A DNA stretch of 39,707 nt from JBBKWG01 sp037968835 (GTDB taxonomy: Bacteria > Pseudomonadota > Alphaproteobacteria > Rhodobacterales > Rhodobacteraceae), in assembly GCA_037968835.1 (NCBI GenBank), contig JBBKWG010000057.1:1-39707 (forward strand), in the 5' to 3' direction. This document shows positions 1 through 10,223 of the stretch, one piece after another. The notes beneath the pieces are model-generated. The model was given only the letters and a program-made list of their open reading frames with translations, was not told the origin of the DNA and did no database searches. A program made the translations under genes and the position numbers. Position 1 is the stretch's first letter; every line of letters starts with the position of its first letter.

Positions 1-2096
1 GTGTGGAATTCGAAGTCATCGACGCGGCCGAATGTGCCCGCCGCCACCCGCTGATCTCGACCGACAATCTGCTGGGTGGGCTATGGGACCCGACAGACGG
101 CCACATCGACCCCGCCCAACTGTGTCAGGCGCTGGCCCGCCGCGCCAGACTGGCGGGAGCGGAAGTCAATCGCCACACCCCGGTTACAAGCCTGACGCAG
201 CATGCAGACAGCACCTGGACCGTCCATACCGACAACGGTGATGTGCGAGCCGAAATCGTTGTGAACGCGGGTGGCTATCGCTGCAATGAGATCGGCGCGA
301 TGATGGGTGTCAGCCACCCTGTCGCTTCGATGGAGCATCAGTATTTCCTGACCGAGGACATCCCCGCCATCGCGCAAGCCGGACATCGGATACCGCTGCT
401 GCGCTGTCCGATCAGCGACTACTACTGCCGTCAGGAAAAGGGTGGGCTGCTGATTGGCTTTTACGAACAGGGTTGCCGCACCTGGGGCATGGACGGGATC
501 GATCCGCGCTTTTCCAATGACCTTTGTCCCGATGACCTCGACCGGGTGAGCGATGTTCTGGAAGGCGCGTTCGAACGGATGCCTGCATTGCTGGAGACAG
601 GTATCCGGGAAGTCGTGAACGGGCCGATCACCTATACCATCGACGGTGCCCCGCTAGTCGGACCGATCCCCGGCAAGGGCAACGCCTATTGTATCATCGG
701 ATTGCGTGCGGGCCTTGGCGAAGGCGGTGGCCACGGCTGGCTGCTTGCCCAACAGATCGTGCATGGAGAGGCACAATACGACACCTGGATCATCGACCCG
801 CGACGCTTCACAGGACACGCCACGGTCGAGCTGACTGCTCTGAAAGCAATCGAAGATTACCAGAACGAGTTCCGTTTTCATTTTCCTCATGAGCATCGCC
901 CCGCCGGACGACCAATGAAGACCACGCCGCTGACACCGCTTCTCGCCGCCGAAGGCGCTGCTTTCGGCACGGTCAGCGGCTGGGAACGCCTCGACTACAT
1001 AAAGCCGACATCGGATTTCGAGGAGACGCTGGGGTTTCGCTTTAACGAGGTCCACCACGTCGTAGCCGAGGAGGTGAACGCAGTTGCTACCGCTGTCGGA
1101 TTGACGGAAGTGTCTGGCTTCAATCGTTTCGAACTTACCGGGGCGGACGTCCACAGTTTTCTCGACCGCATGATCTGCGGCGCGGTGCCAAGGCGCCCGG
1201 GCAGGGTGGGCCTGGGCTATTTGCTCAACCATCACGGCATGCTCAAAGGCGAGGCGACGATCGCCAATATCCCTGCATCGCACCGGGGGCCTGACCGGGT
1301 CTGGTACGGCTCTGCGGCGGCGTCCGAATATCACGACATGGACTGGCTGAAATCGCACCTGCACGCGGACGAGGACGTTGACATCCAATCGCTGACCAAT
1401 ACGCAGACGATCCTGGTATTGGCCGGACCAAAAGCGCGCGACGTTCTTTCGGCGGCCTCTCGCGGAGACTGGTCACCCGAAGCTTTTCCCTGGCTATCGG
1501 TGCGTGAGGCTCACATCGGCATCGCGCCAGCCACGGTGCTTGGGGTAAGCTTTTCGGGAGAACTCGCCTACGAGATTCACGCACCCAACGAAAGCCTTTG
1601 CGCGGCTTACGCCACCCTGTGTCAGGCCGGTGAACCACATGGCATGCGCCTCTTTGGGTCGCGAGCGGTGGAATCTATGCGGATTGAGAAGGGCTTTTTG
1701 CATTGGAAGGCCGACATCCTGACCGAATTCGATCCATTCGAAACCCGCCTTGACCGATTTGTGAAACTGGAAAAGAGCGAATTCGTCGGTCGCGATGCTT
1801 TGCTCAAAAGGGTAGAAGCCGGTCCAAGACGCCGGTTGGTTACATTGGTGGTCAATAGCCAAGAAGCGCCTGCCCACGGCGGCGCATCGGTGAGGGCGAA
1901 CGGCAGCATCATTGGCACCGTCACAACCGGCGATTGGGGCCACCGAACGGGACTGAACTTGGCCTATGCCTTCGTCGATCCGGCCTTTGCAGTTACGGGG
2001 TCAAAACTCACTATCGACATCATCGGCGAAACCGTTCCGGCGAACGTGATCGAAACCGGGCCATACGATCCAGAGCACGCGCGCATGAGGGCGTGA
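1..2096 (+). CDS. Dimethylglycine/sarcosine dehydrogenase-like flavoprotein, 5' truncated by window edge
   Basis: About 697 residues of the C-terminal part are visible; the reading frame is open at base 3 and the amino-terminal GxGxxG FAD motif must lie to the left. Visible in order: the rest of a DAO-type FAD domain (residues about 1-270, with a typical G-x-R-A-G-x-G-E-G-G segment near 235), a short FAO_M-like linker (about 275-330), then a folate-binding GcvT/aminomethyltransferase domain and its C-terminal barrel (about 335-690). Enzymes of this build oxidatively demethylate dimethylglycine or sarcosine and pass the one-carbon unit to tetrahydrofolate. The substrate cannot be decided from sequence. 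It converges on the glp operon, with about 225 bp between its stop and the end of glpV. Family assignment is firm; exact substrate is inference. Confidence 0.85.
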   Translation, partial: VEFEVIDAAECARRHPLISTDNLLGGLWDPTDGHIDPAQLCQALARRARLAGAEVNRHTPVTSLTQHADSTWTVHTDNGDVRAEIVVNAGGYRCNEIGAMMGVSHPVASMEHQYFLTEDIPAIAQAGHRIPLLRCPISDYYCRQEKGGLLIGFYEQGCRTWGMDGIDPRFSNDLCPDDLDRVSDVLEGAFERMPALLETGIREVVNGPITYTIDGAPLVGPIPGKGNAYCIIGLRAGLGEGGGHGWLLAQQIVHGEAQYDTWIIDPRRFTGHATVELTALKAIEDYQNEFRFHFPHEHRPAGRPMKTTPLTPLLAAEGAAFGTVSGWERLDYIKPTSDFEETLGFRFNEVHHVVAEEVNAVATAVGLTEVSGFNRFELTGADVHSFLDRMICGAVPRRPGRVGLGYLLNHHGMLKGEATIANIPASHRGPDRVWYGSAAASEYHDMDWLKSHLHADEDVDIQSLTNTQTILVLAGPKARDVLSAASRGDWSPEAFPWLSVREAHIGIAPATVLGVSFSGELAYEIHAPNESLCAAYATLCQAGEPHGMRLFGSRAVESMRIEKGFLHWKADILTEFDPFETRLDRFVKLEKSEFVGRDALLKRVEAGPRRRLVTLVVNSQEAPAHGGASVRANGSIIGTVTTGDWGHRTGLNLAYAFVDPAFAVTGSKLTIDIIGETVPANVIETGPYDPEHARMRA

Positions 2097-2281
2097 GCGA
2101 TTTTGGAGGGAAGAGTTTTTTCGCCGGGAAGGATGTCGTTCGTTATTATAGCAACGAGGCCGAGTACTCTTAGTCGCACCGGGAACTTCGATCACTGCTT
2201 TTCACGCTGCACTGGCAAGCATCGCAGCTGCAAATTTACGTCAGGCTAAGTCATCGGACGTTCAGCCGCGTGTCACAAGAA

Positions 2282-2307
2282 TGGTCGGGACCCGAAGGCC
2301 CCGACCA
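2282..2307 (-). terminator. Hairpin terminator after glpV
   Basis: A perfect 8-bp inverted repeat (TGGTCGGG at 2282-2289, CCCGACCA at 2300-2307) encloses a 10-base loop that can form a further CC/GG pair. It lies 16 bp past the glpV stop codon and, read on the minus strand, is followed by TTCTTGT, a weak T-rich tail. It probably ends the glp transcript and may also slow readthrough from the convergent dehydrogenase gene. Confidence 0.6.
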
Positions 2308-2322
2308 GAAAGAGATGTGGTC

Positions 2323-4044
2323 TCAGTTCTCCCAGGACTTGATCAGTTCGTCATAGGCGATGGTCTTGGGCTCTTCGTCTTCGTTTTCAAGCTTGGCGAC
2401 CGGAGAGCCGGGCTGGGCGTACCAGTATTCCGGGTCTTGCGGCTCGTTCATCTTGGGGCCGATATCGCCTTGAACACCTGCGCGTTCAATACGCTCCATC
2501 ACGCTTTCCTGAGCCTCGCAAAGCGCATCAAGCGCTTCCTGCGGGGTTTTCGCACCGGACATGGCGTCGCCGATGTTCTGCCACCAGAGTTGTGCCAGCT
2601 TCGGGTAGTCCGGCACGTTGGTGCCAGTCGGTGACCATGCAACGCGGGCGGGCGAGCGGTAGAATTCGACAAGGCCACCAAGTTTGTTGGCCCGCTCGGA
2701 GAAGTGATCGGACTGGATCGTCGACTCGCGGATGAAAGTGAGACCAACGTCAGCCTTCTTGAGATCCACTGTCTTTGAAGTGACGAACTGCGCGTAAAGC
2801 CATGCAGCCTTGGCGCGGTCCACCGGGGTGGATTTCATCAGCGTCCACGAACCCACGTCCTGATAGCCGACCTTCTGGCCATCCTTCCAATAGACACCGT
2901 GCGGCGAGGGGGCCATGCGCCACTTGGGCGTGCCGTCCTCGTTCATCACCGGCAGGCCGGGCTCGACCGTGGCGGCGGTGAAGGCGGTGTACCAGAACAT
3001 CTGCTGCGCGACGTTGCCCTGGGCCGGGATCGGACCCGCTTCACTAAAGGTCATGCCCATGGCGGCGGGCGGCGTGTACTTGTTCAGCCACTCGATCGCC
3101 TTGGTCACGGCATAAACGGCCGCGGCGTCGTTGGTGGCACCGCCACGCGCGACGCAGGAACCCACGGGCTGCGAATTCTCGTTCACCCGAATGCCCCATT
3201 CATCGACTGGCAGGCCGTTGGGTTCGCCCACGTCGCCCATGCCAGCCATGGACATCCACGCGTCGGTGTAACGCCAGCCGAGCGAGGGGTCCTTCTTGCC
3301 GTAGTCCATGTTGCCAAAGACTTCGCCTTCAACGCCAAGACGCGACAGGTCGCGGCCGGTGAAGAATTCGGCGATGTCCTCGTAAGCCGCCCAGTTGACC
3401 GGAACGCCAAGCTCGTAGCCGTACTTTTCCTTGAAGTCGGCTTTGTTCTGCTCGTCGTCGAACCAGTCGGCGCGGAACCAGTAAAGGTTCGCGAACTGCT
3501 GGTCGGGAAGCTGGTAAAGCTTGCCGTCAGGTGCTGTGGTGAACTGGGTGCCGATGAAATCTTCCAGATCCAGTCCGGGGTTGGTCACGTCGGCGCCTTC
3601 GCCCGCCATCCAGTCGGTAAGGTTGCGCACTTGCTGATAACGCCAGTGCGTGCCGATCAGATCGCTGTCGTTGATATAGGCGTCATAGATGTTCTCGCCC
3701 GACTGCATTTGGGTCTGCAGCTTTTCGACAACGTCACCTTCGCCGATCAGGTCATGCGTGACCTTGATACCGGTGATTGCGGTGAATGCGGGTGCCAGTA
3801 CCTGGCTTTCGTATGTATGCGTGGTGATCGTTTCCGAGACGACCTTGATTTCCATGCCCCCGAAGGCAGCCGCCGCATCGACGAAGAACTGCATCTCCGC
3901 TTCCTGCTCTTCGCGGCTGAGAACGGACATGTCTCCGATCTCGCTGTCGAGGAACGCCTGTGCCTCTTCCATCCCGGCCATCGCCGGTCCGGTTAGCAAG
4001 CCGAGCGCTAGCGCCATGGCCGTGCTGTTTGCGGTGAATTTCAT
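2323..4044 (-). CDS. glpV: Glycerol ABC transporter, periplasmic substrate-binding protein GlpV
   Basis: 573 residues with a signal peptide (hydrophobic stretch at about 8-22, cleavage after A-M-A near 23), followed by a large bacterial extracellular solute-binding fold of the family-1 type. The length and the operon position match the binding protein of the GlpSTPQUV glycerol importer described in Rhizobium leguminosarum. It should capture glycerol (or a related polyol) in the periplasm and hand it to GlpP/GlpQ. The ATG at 4044 has a strong GGGAGG about 10 bases upstream. It is the last gene of the operon, 72 bp after glpU, and is followed by a hairpin. Confidence comes mainly from the conserved gene order; glycerol specificity is by analogy with the rhizobial system. 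Confidence 0.88.
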   Translation of the reverse strand: MKFTANSTAMALALGLLTGPAMAGMEEAQAFLDSEIGDMSVLSREEQEAEMQFFVDAAAAFGGMEIKVVSETITTHTYESQVLAPAFTAITGIKVTHDLIGEGDVVEKLQTQMQSGENIYDAYINDSDLIGTHWRYQQVRNLTDWMAGEGADVTNPGLDLEDFIGTQFTTAPDGKLYQLPDQQFANLYWFRADWFDDEQNKADFKEKYGYELGVPVNWAAYEDIAEFFTGRDLSRLGVEGEVFGNMDYGKKDPSLGWRYTDAWMSMAGMGDVGEPNGLPVDEWGIRVNENSQPVGSCVARGGATNDAAAVYAVTKAIEWLNKYTPPAAMGMTFSEAGPIPAQGNVAQQMFWYTAFTAATVEPGLPVMNEDGTPKWRMAPSPHGVYWKDGQKVGYQDVGSWTLMKSTPVDRAKAAWLYAQFVTSKTVDLKKADVGLTFIRESTIQSDHFSERANKLGGLVEFYRSPARVAWSPTGTNVPDYPKLAQLWWQNIGDAMSGAKTPQEALDALCEAQESVMERIERAGVQGDIGPKMNEPQDPEYWYAQPGSPVAKLENEDEEPKTIAYDELIKSWEN

Positions 4045-4116
4045 TTTTTTGTATCCTCCCTTGGACGTTGATAATTTTTGACAGCCCAGATCTTGGGCGT
4101 GCCGGTATTGGCCCGA

Positions 4117-4389
4117 TCAGACCCAGCGGAAAACTGCTGCGGCATAGATCAGGCAGACGATCAAAGCCCCCCATTGAGGAGCGTCGACCAGTCCGAGCCA
4201 GGCCAAATTGAGAAAGGCCGAGCCCAGAAGAGTGATGAAAAGTCTGTCGCCGCGCGTCGTCTCGAACCGAAGTATGCCCATCCGGGGCGTCTCGGGATAG
4301 CGGATCGCGAGAAACGTAAAGATCGCAAGAAGAGCCGCGATGACGAGGAAAAAGATCGCTGTCGGCCAGGTCCATGCCATCCATTCCAT
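4117..4389 (-). CDS. glpU: Small inner-membrane protein GlpU (DUF2160)
   Basis: 90 residues with two or three hydrophobic segments (about 8-30, 50-66 and 71-88) separated by a short charged loop rich in Arg and Glu. Proteins of this size and pattern (DUF2160) occur between the second permease and the binding protein of the glycerol ABC operon, where they are called GlpU. Their role is not established; membrane association with the permease complex is inference. The ATG at 4389 is preceded by a G-rich Shine-Dalgarno (AAGGGGGAA). It starts 12 bp after the glpQ stop. Confidence 0.82.
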   Translation of the reverse strand: MEWMAWTWPTAIFFLVIAALLAIFTFLAIRYPETPRMGILRFETTRGDRLFITLLGSAFLNLAWLGLVDAPQWGALIVCLIYAAAVFRWV

Positions 4390-4401
4390 GCTGCTTCCCC
4401 C

Positions 4402-5295
<894 letters not shown>

Positions 5296-5300
5296 TTCGC

Positions 5301-6170
5301 TCAGCTCCCCTTCTGATCGAGTGTCGTCATGGTGATGTAAAAGACGTAGCTGATCACCAGAATGACGAGGAAGTACATGATCGAGAATGCCGCAGCCGGG
5401 CCAAGGTCGAATTGGCCGAGCGCCATTTTAACAAGGTCGATCGACAGAAGCGTGGTTGCGTTGCCCGGACCGCCGCCGGTCACGACGAACGGCTCGGTAT
5501 AGATCATGAAACTGTCCATGAACCGCAGCAGAATCGCGATCATCAGAACACCGGCCATTTTCGGCAACTCGATGTAACGAAACACCTTGAAGCGCGATGC
5601 CTGGTCTATCTTGGCCGCCTGATAATAGGCATCGGGAATGGACTTGAGACCGGCATAGGCCAGCAGCGCGACAAGCGAAGTCCAGTGCCAGACATCCATC
5701 ACAATGATGGTGACCCACGCCGCCACGGTATTCTGAGTGTAGTTATAGGAGATGCCAAGCGCATCGAGCGTGTACCCCAGAAGCCCGATATCAACCCGAC
5801 CGAAGATTTGCCAGATCGTGCCCACCACGTTCCACGGAATAAGAAGTGGAAGCGACATGAGAACAAGGCACAAGCTGGCCCAGAATCCGGATTTAGGCAT
5901 GTTGAGCGCAACGAAGATCCCAAGCGGCACTTCAATGGCCAGAATGATCGCCGAGAACATGAGCTGTCGTCCAAGTGCGTTCCACATCCGGTCGCTTTCC
6001 AGCATCGTCTCGAACCATTCAAGACCGGCCCAGAAGAACTGGTTGTTTCCAAATGTGTCCTGCACCGAATAATTCACGACCGTCATCAGCGGGATGACCG
6101 CTGAGAACCCCACCAGCAAAAGAACCGGCAAGACAAGGAACCAAGCTTTCTGGTTTGTCGTCTTCTCCAT
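5301..6170 (-). CDS. glpP: Glycerol ABC transporter permease GlpP
   Basis: 289 residues, MalF-type permease with about six membrane helices; the first is at about 11-30. The EAA-type coupling loop is visible at about 193-213 (S-I-P-D-A-Y-Y-Q-A-A-K-I-D-Q-A). It pairs with GlpQ as the heterodimeric membrane channel of the glycerol importer. Its ATG shares one base with the TGA of glpT (TGATG), so the two are probably translationally coupled. Nothing looks truncated. Confidence 0.88.
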   Translation of the reverse strand: MEKTTNQKAWFLVLPVLLLVGFSAVIPLMTVVNYSVQDTFGNNQFFWAGLEWFETMLESDRMWNALGRQLMFSAIILAIEVPLGIFVALNMPKSGFWASLCLVLMSLPLLIPWNVVGTIWQIFGRVDIGLLGYTLDALGISYNYTQNTVAAWVTIIVMDVWHWTSLVALLAYAGLKSIPDAYYQAAKIDQASRFKVFRYIELPKMAGVLMIAILLRFMDSFMIYTEPFVVTGGGPGNATTLLSIDLVKMALGQFDLGPAAAFSIMYFLVILVISYVFYITMTTLDQKGS

Positions 6171-7273
6171 CAGAAGGCTCCCGCGGTTTGACCGTCATGG
6201 CCGCTCGCCGGAGCAACCCGCCAGGCGTCGACGTAGACATTGATGTGGTCTGGATCGAAGGTGACGCGGTTCATGTCTGCGTTGATCCTGTCGCCTTCGC
6301 CCGCGATAATGTTGATGTCGCGTCCGTTCATCGCGGCGCGCACGATCTTGTGGCGCCCGACGTCCTCGATCCGGCGGATCTTGATCGGCAGCCCCTCGGT
6401 TTCAGACAGCCGCACATATTCCGGACGCACGCCGATCTCGACTTTTCCAGCGACCGGTCCGTAGCCATTGCCAAGCGACACACTCTGTCCATCCACCGTC
6501 GCGCGATCACCCTGGATCGTGGCTGGCATGACATTCATTCCCGGGGAGCCGATGAAATATCCGACGAACGTGTGCGCGGGACGCTCGAAAAGCTCTTCTG
6601 GTGTGCCGATCTGAACGACACGCCCGTCGAACATGACCACAACCTTATCGGCAAACGTCAGCGCTTCGGTCTGATCGTGGGTCACATAGATCATCGTGGC
6701 GCCGAAATCGTGGTGGAGTTTCTTCAGCTGGGTGCGAAGCTCCCACTTCATGTGCGGATCAATGACGGTCAGCGGTTCGTCGAACAAAAGCGCATTTACG
6801 TCCTCGCGAACCATTCCGCGCCCAAGGCTGATTTTCTGCTTGGCATCCGCAGTCAGTCCACGCGCCCGGCGATCAAGTTCCGCTTCCATGTTGATCATGG
6901 CGCCGACCTTCTGGACGCGCCGTGCGATTTCGTCGGCGGGCAGGCCGCGGTTCTTCAGCGGAAAAGCCAGATTTTCGCGGACCGTCATCGTGTCGTAGAC
7001 AACCGGGAACTGGAACACCTGCGCGATATTGCGATCCGCGGTAGGGGCGTTAGTGACGTCTTCGCCATCGAACAGAATACGACCCTGACTGGGATGAAGA
7101 AGCCCGGAGATGATGTTGAGAAGTGTGGACTTTCCACACCCGGACGATCCCAGCAGCGCATAAGCCTCGCCATCCGCCCAGTCGTGGTTCAACTCTTTCA
7201 ACGCCCAATCCTCTTCCGACTTGGGGTTGGCCAAATACGAGTGCGCCAAGTTGTCGAGGGTGATCGTGGCCAT
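6170..7273 (-). CDS. glpT: Glycerol ABC transporter ATPase GlpT, with degenerate signature motif
   Basis: 367 residues, MalK/UgpC-type ATPase with a C-terminal TOBE-like regulatory domain from about 240. Walker A is intact (G-S-S-G-C-G-K-S-T, 42-50), as are the Q-loop (V-F-Q-F-P, about 86-90), Walker B with its glutamate (A-L-L-F-D-E, 161-166) and the H-loop histidine (T-H-D-Q, H199). The ABC signature is not LSGGQ but L-T-A-D-A-K-Q (140-146), and the D-loop reads T-V-I-D. Its partner GlpS has the complementary pattern (good signature, no H-loop His), so the heterodimer should have one functional and one degenerate site. Twelve bp separate it from glpS. Confidence 0.9.
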   Translation of the reverse strand: MATITLDNLAHSYLANPKSEEDWALKELNHDWADGEAYALLGSSGCGKSTLLNIISGLLHPSQGRILFDGEDVTNAPTADRNIAQVFQFPVVYDTMTVRENLAFPLKNRGLPADEIARRVQKVGAMINMEAELDRRARGLTADAKQKISLGRGMVREDVNALLFDEPLTVIDPHMKWELRTQLKKLHHDFGATMIYVTHDQTEALTFADKVVVMFDGRVVQIGTPEELFERPAHTFVGYFIGSPGMNVMPATIQGDRATVDGQSVSLGNGYGPVAGKVEIGVRPEYVRLSETEGLPIKIRRIEDVGRHKIVRAAMNGRDINIIAGEGDRINADMNRVTFDPDHINVYVDAWRVAPASGHDGQTAGAF

Positions 7274-7285
7274 TTTGCGTACCCC

Positions 7286-8374
7286 TCAGGCGGCCAGCGC
7301 GTAGGCGGCGGGTTCGATCAGATCGCCAGCCTCGCTGAAAACGTAAACATGAGCAGGGTTGAGATAGACTGCGACCTCGCCGCCGATCGCCAGGTTATGA
7401 ACCCCGTGGATCAATCCGACCCATCGCTGCCCCTGATGGTCAAGATGGATGAAGGTTTCTGACCCTGTCAGTTCAGTCACCGTCAGCTTTGCGTTGAATC
7501 GCATGGCATCAGGCGTGTGTTGGGTTATTTCGAGATGATTGGGTCTGAAACCAGCCATATATCGTCCGTCTTCAAGCGCGGCCAGTCTGCCAGTTGCGGG
7601 CGCCGATTGTCCGTCGCCAAATGACAGTACATCGCCCTTCTTGGTAATCCCGATGAAATTCATCGGCGGGTCCGAAAAAACACGTGCTGTCGTTGCATCG
7701 ACCGGTTGACGATAAACCGTGGGCGTCAGGCCGAACTGCGTGACCCGTCCTTCCCAAAGCGTAGCGGTATTTCCGCCCAGAAGCAGTGCCTCCTCGGGTT
7801 CGGTCGTGGCGTAAACGAAGATCGACCCTGCCTTCTCGAAAATGTTTGGGATCTCAACGCGCAATTCCTCGCGCAGTTTGTAGTCGAGGTTCGCAAGCGG
7901 CTCGTCCAGAAGCACAAGTCCCGCGTCCTTGACCAACGCCCGCGCCAGGGCACATCGCTGTTGTTGTCCGCCCGAAAGCTCCAGCGGCATACGATCAAGC
8001 ATCGGACCAAGCTGCATGAGGTCGGCCGTCCTGCGCACAGCAGTGTCGATTTCGTCGCGGCTTTTACCCATCAACTTCAGAGGCGAAGCAATGTTTTGGT
8101 AGACCGTCATCGAGGGGTAGTTGATGAATTGCTGGTAAACCATTGCCACCTTGCGATCCTGCACGCGTTGGCCGGTCACGTCCTCGCCGTTCCAGCGGAT
8201 CGTCCCGGTCGCAGGCGCATCCAGACCCGCCATCAGGCGCATTAGTGAGGTCTTGCCCGATAGCGTTGGTCCTAGCAGGACATTCATGGTTCCGTTCTCA
8301 AGCGTCAGGTTGGTCTGATGAATATGCGTTTGCCCCGCCACGACCTTGGACACGTTGATCAGTTCCAGCGTCAT
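7286..8374 (-). CDS. glpS: Glycerol ABC transporter ATPase GlpS, lacking the H-loop histidine
   Basis: 362 residues from the ATG at 8374. This start is preferred to upstream ones because AGGAGT sits 6 bases upstream, overlapping the glpD stop codon, and because the domain begins there (M-T-L-E-L-I-N-V). Walker A is G-P-T-L-S-G-K-T (35-42), the signature is a perfect L-S-G-G-Q (133-137), and Walker B ends in D-E (157-158). Where other members have T-H-D-Q, this protein has T-T-E-P (H replaced by Thr at about 191). A TOBE-like C-terminal domain follows from about 235. It energises glycerol uptake together with GlpT. Confidence 0.88.
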   Translation of the reverse strand: MTLELINVSKVVAGQTHIHQTNLTLENGTMNVLLGPTLSGKTSLMRLMAGLDAPATGTIRWNGEDVTGQRVQDRKVAMVYQQFINYPSMTVYQNIASPLKLMGKSRDEIDTAVRRTADLMQLGPMLDRMPLELSGGQQQRCALARALVKDAGLVLLDEPLANLDYKLREELRVEIPNIFEKAGSIFVYATTEPEEALLLGGNTATLWEGRVTQFGLTPTVYRQPVDATTARVFSDPPMNFIGITKKGDVLSFGDGQSAPATGRLAALEDGRYMAGFRPNHLEITQHTPDAMRFNAKLTVTELTGSETFIHLDHQGQRWVGLIHGVHNLAIGGEVAVYLNPAHVYVFSEAGDLIEPAAYALAA

Positions 8375-8384
8375 CCCCGCACTC

Positions 8385-9989
8385 CTATTCCGCCGCCGTG
8401 GAAACGCGATCCGCACCGCGCACACGCATCCACTGGTCGAGGTCATTCACTTCGTCGGCTGTCATCCGCAGACCCTGCTTACTGCGGCGCCAAACAACAT
8501 CGTCGGCAGAATAGGCGTATTCGTTGTCCATCAGCCAGACGATTTCGCGTTCCGTCAAGTTTGCACCGAAGGAGCGGCCAAGGTCACCAAGTTCTGACGC
8601 GTCCTTAAGTACGTTCCAGGCGTCGGTTCCATAGGCGCGGACCAGACGTGAAGCCATTGGAGTCGGCAAGAACGGGTAATCCGAGGTCAGTCTGGCGCGA
8701 AGGTCATGCACGCCATCCACCGGAAAGTCGCCCCCAGGAAGCGCTGCGCCCGACGTCCAGTCGGTGGACATTTCTGGAAAATAGGGCGCAAGTTGCGTCA
8801 TCGCCCTTTCTGCGAGCCTTCGATACGTCGTGATTTTTCCTCCGAAAACGTTGAGAATAGGGGCGCCATCTGTGGCGTCGAGTTTCACTGTGTAGTCGCG
8901 TGTGGCCGCCGTCGCGCTCGAAGCGCCGTCATCATAAAGAGGGCGCACTCCGGAGTAGGTCCAGACGATATCTTCGCGCCTGACCGGACTCTTGAAGTAA
9001 CTCGAAGCGAAGGCACAGAGATAATCCTGCTCGGCATCCGTTGCCACGGGACTATTCTCAGGGTCGTCATGGTCAACGTCAGTAGTGCCGATAAGCGTAA
9101 AGTCCTGCTCGTAGGGGATGGCGAAGATGATCCGACCGTCTTCTCCCTGAAAGAAATAGGACTTGTCGTGATCGAAAAGTTTACGCGCTACGATATGGCT
9201 TCCCCGAACCAGCCTAACGTCGTCGCGCGAGCTTCCGGTTACCTTGGTGCGCAGTATTTGCCCGACCCACGGGCCGCTGGCGTTGACTAGCGCCCGCGCC
9301 TTTGTGACCCACGTCGCGCCTGATTGTGTGTCGCGCAATTCAATCCGCCACGCGTCGCCCTCGCGCATGGCGCTCGTGACTTCGGTTCGCGTCAAAATGG
9401 TTGCACCTCTTGCCGTTGCGTCGCGTGCGTTCAGCACGACCAGCCGCGCATCGTCGACCCAGCAATCGGAATATTCGAAGGCCCTCTCGAACCGATCCTG
9501 AAGCGGCAGGCCCTCTGGCGTTCCCGTAAGTTCCAGAGTCCGCGCGGCTGGCAAAATGTCTCGACCGCCAAGGAAATCGTAAAGGAAAAGCCCCAGACGG
9601 ATCAACCAGGCCGGACGGCGACCGCCCATCCACGGCATGACGAGGCGCAACAATCGCGAGGTCGGCGTGTCAGCGCCAAAGTTCATGTCGGCGTGATATG
9701 GCAGCACGAATCGCATCGGTCTGGCGATATGAGGCATTGCACGCAGCAGAATTTCGCGCTCGATCAGCGCCTCGCGGACCAGTCGGAAGTCGAAATACTC
9801 AAGATACCGCAGCCCGCCATGCAGAAGTTTCGTGGAGGAAGACGATGTCGCGGAGCCCAGATCGCCCATCTCCGCAAGCATTACGTTCAAGCCGCGACCA
9901 GAGGCGTCGCGTGCGATACCACATCCATTGATTCCGCCGCCGATGACGAAAATATCAAGGATTTCAGAGGTGGAATTCGCCTCAGGCAA
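8385..9989 (-). CDS. glpD: Glycerol-3-phosphate dehydrogenase GlpD
   Basis: 534 residues, aerobic FAD-dependent glycerol-3-phosphate dehydrogenase. The N-terminal FAD motif G-G-G-I-N-G-C-G is at about 17-24; the family segment S-S-S-T-K-L-L-H-G-G-L-R-Y-L follows at about 50-63, and the C-terminal domain completes the fold. It oxidises sn-glycerol-3-phosphate to dihydroxyacetone phosphate at the inner membrane and feeds electrons to quinone. The start is a TTG at 9989: GGGAGG lies 5 bases upstream and the domain begins immediately, while no ATG is close. First gene of the operon, divergent from glpR across about 285 bp carrying candidate GlpR sites. Confidence 0.92.
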   Translation of the reverse strand: MPEANSTSEILDIFVIGGGINGCGIARDASGRGLNVMLAEMGDLGSATSSSSTKLLHGGLRYLEYFDFRLVREALIEREILLRAMPHIARPMRFVLPYHADMNFGADTPTSRLLRLVMPWMGGRRPAWLIRLGLFLYDFLGGRDILPAARTLELTGTPEGLPLQDRFERAFEYSDCWVDDARLVVLNARDATARGATILTRTEVTSAMREGDAWRIELRDTQSGATWVTKARALVNASGPWVGQILRTKVTGSSRDDVRLVRGSHIVARKLFDHDKSYFFQGEDGRIIFAIPYEQDFTLIGTTDVDHDDPENSPVATDAEQDYLCAFASSYFKSPVRREDIVWTYSGVRPLYDDGASSATAATRDYTVKLDATDGAPILNVFGGKITTYRRLAERAMTQLAPYFPEMSTDWTSGAALPGGDFPVDGVHDLRARLTSDYPFLPTPMASRLVRAYGTDAWNVLKDASELGDLGRSFGANLTEREIVWLMDNEYAYSADDVVWRRSKQGLRMTADEVNDLDQWMRVRGADRVSTAAE

Positions 9990-10061
9990 CAGAGCCTCCC
10001 GTCTCTTTTTAGTGCCGATCTCGCGATTTGTGGCAGACCATCACGCGAAAGGGAAGAAATA

Positions 10062-10080
10062 TTTTTTCGTTTATTTTCGA
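10062..10080 (-). promoter_or_regulatory. Candidate GlpR operator near glpD promoter
   Basis: Two copies of TTTTCG lie 10 bp apart (10064-10069 and 10074-10079) in an AT-rich stretch about 75-90 bp upstream of the glpD start. DeoR/GlpR-type repressors often bind repeated TTTCG-type elements on one face of the helix. A related element in the opposite orientation occurs near glpR. Assignment is by position and repetition only. Confidence 0.4.
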
Positions 10081-10212
10081 TATTGCGATTGACGGATAAG
10101 CGCGAGAATGCGTGTTCTATGCCAAAGTGACGTAACGTACGATCCGAATTTCGGTCGAGTGGTAGTCCGCGAAAATACGCTTGTTTTGCCGTTCCGCAGT
10201 TCAAATCGTGCA

Positions 10213-10223
10213 GAAAACGAAAG
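10213..10223 (+). promoter_or_regulatory. Candidate GlpR operator near glpR start
   Basis: GAAAACGAAAG (reverse complement CTTTCGTTTTC) lies about 50 bp upstream of the glpR start and is an inverted match to the TTTTCG elements at 10064-10079. It suggests that GlpR controls both divergent transcripts. Weak, motif-level evidence. Confidence 0.33.

Noticed and set aside
2899..3996. Long plus-strand open frame opposite glpV
   Set aside because: It is the antisense of a strongly supported binding-protein gene, has no family motif and exists because of high GC third positions.
6155..7462. 435-codon plus-strand open frame opposite glpT and the end of glpS
   Set aside because: Antisense shadow of two ATPase genes with intact Walker motifs; no ribosome site or domain.
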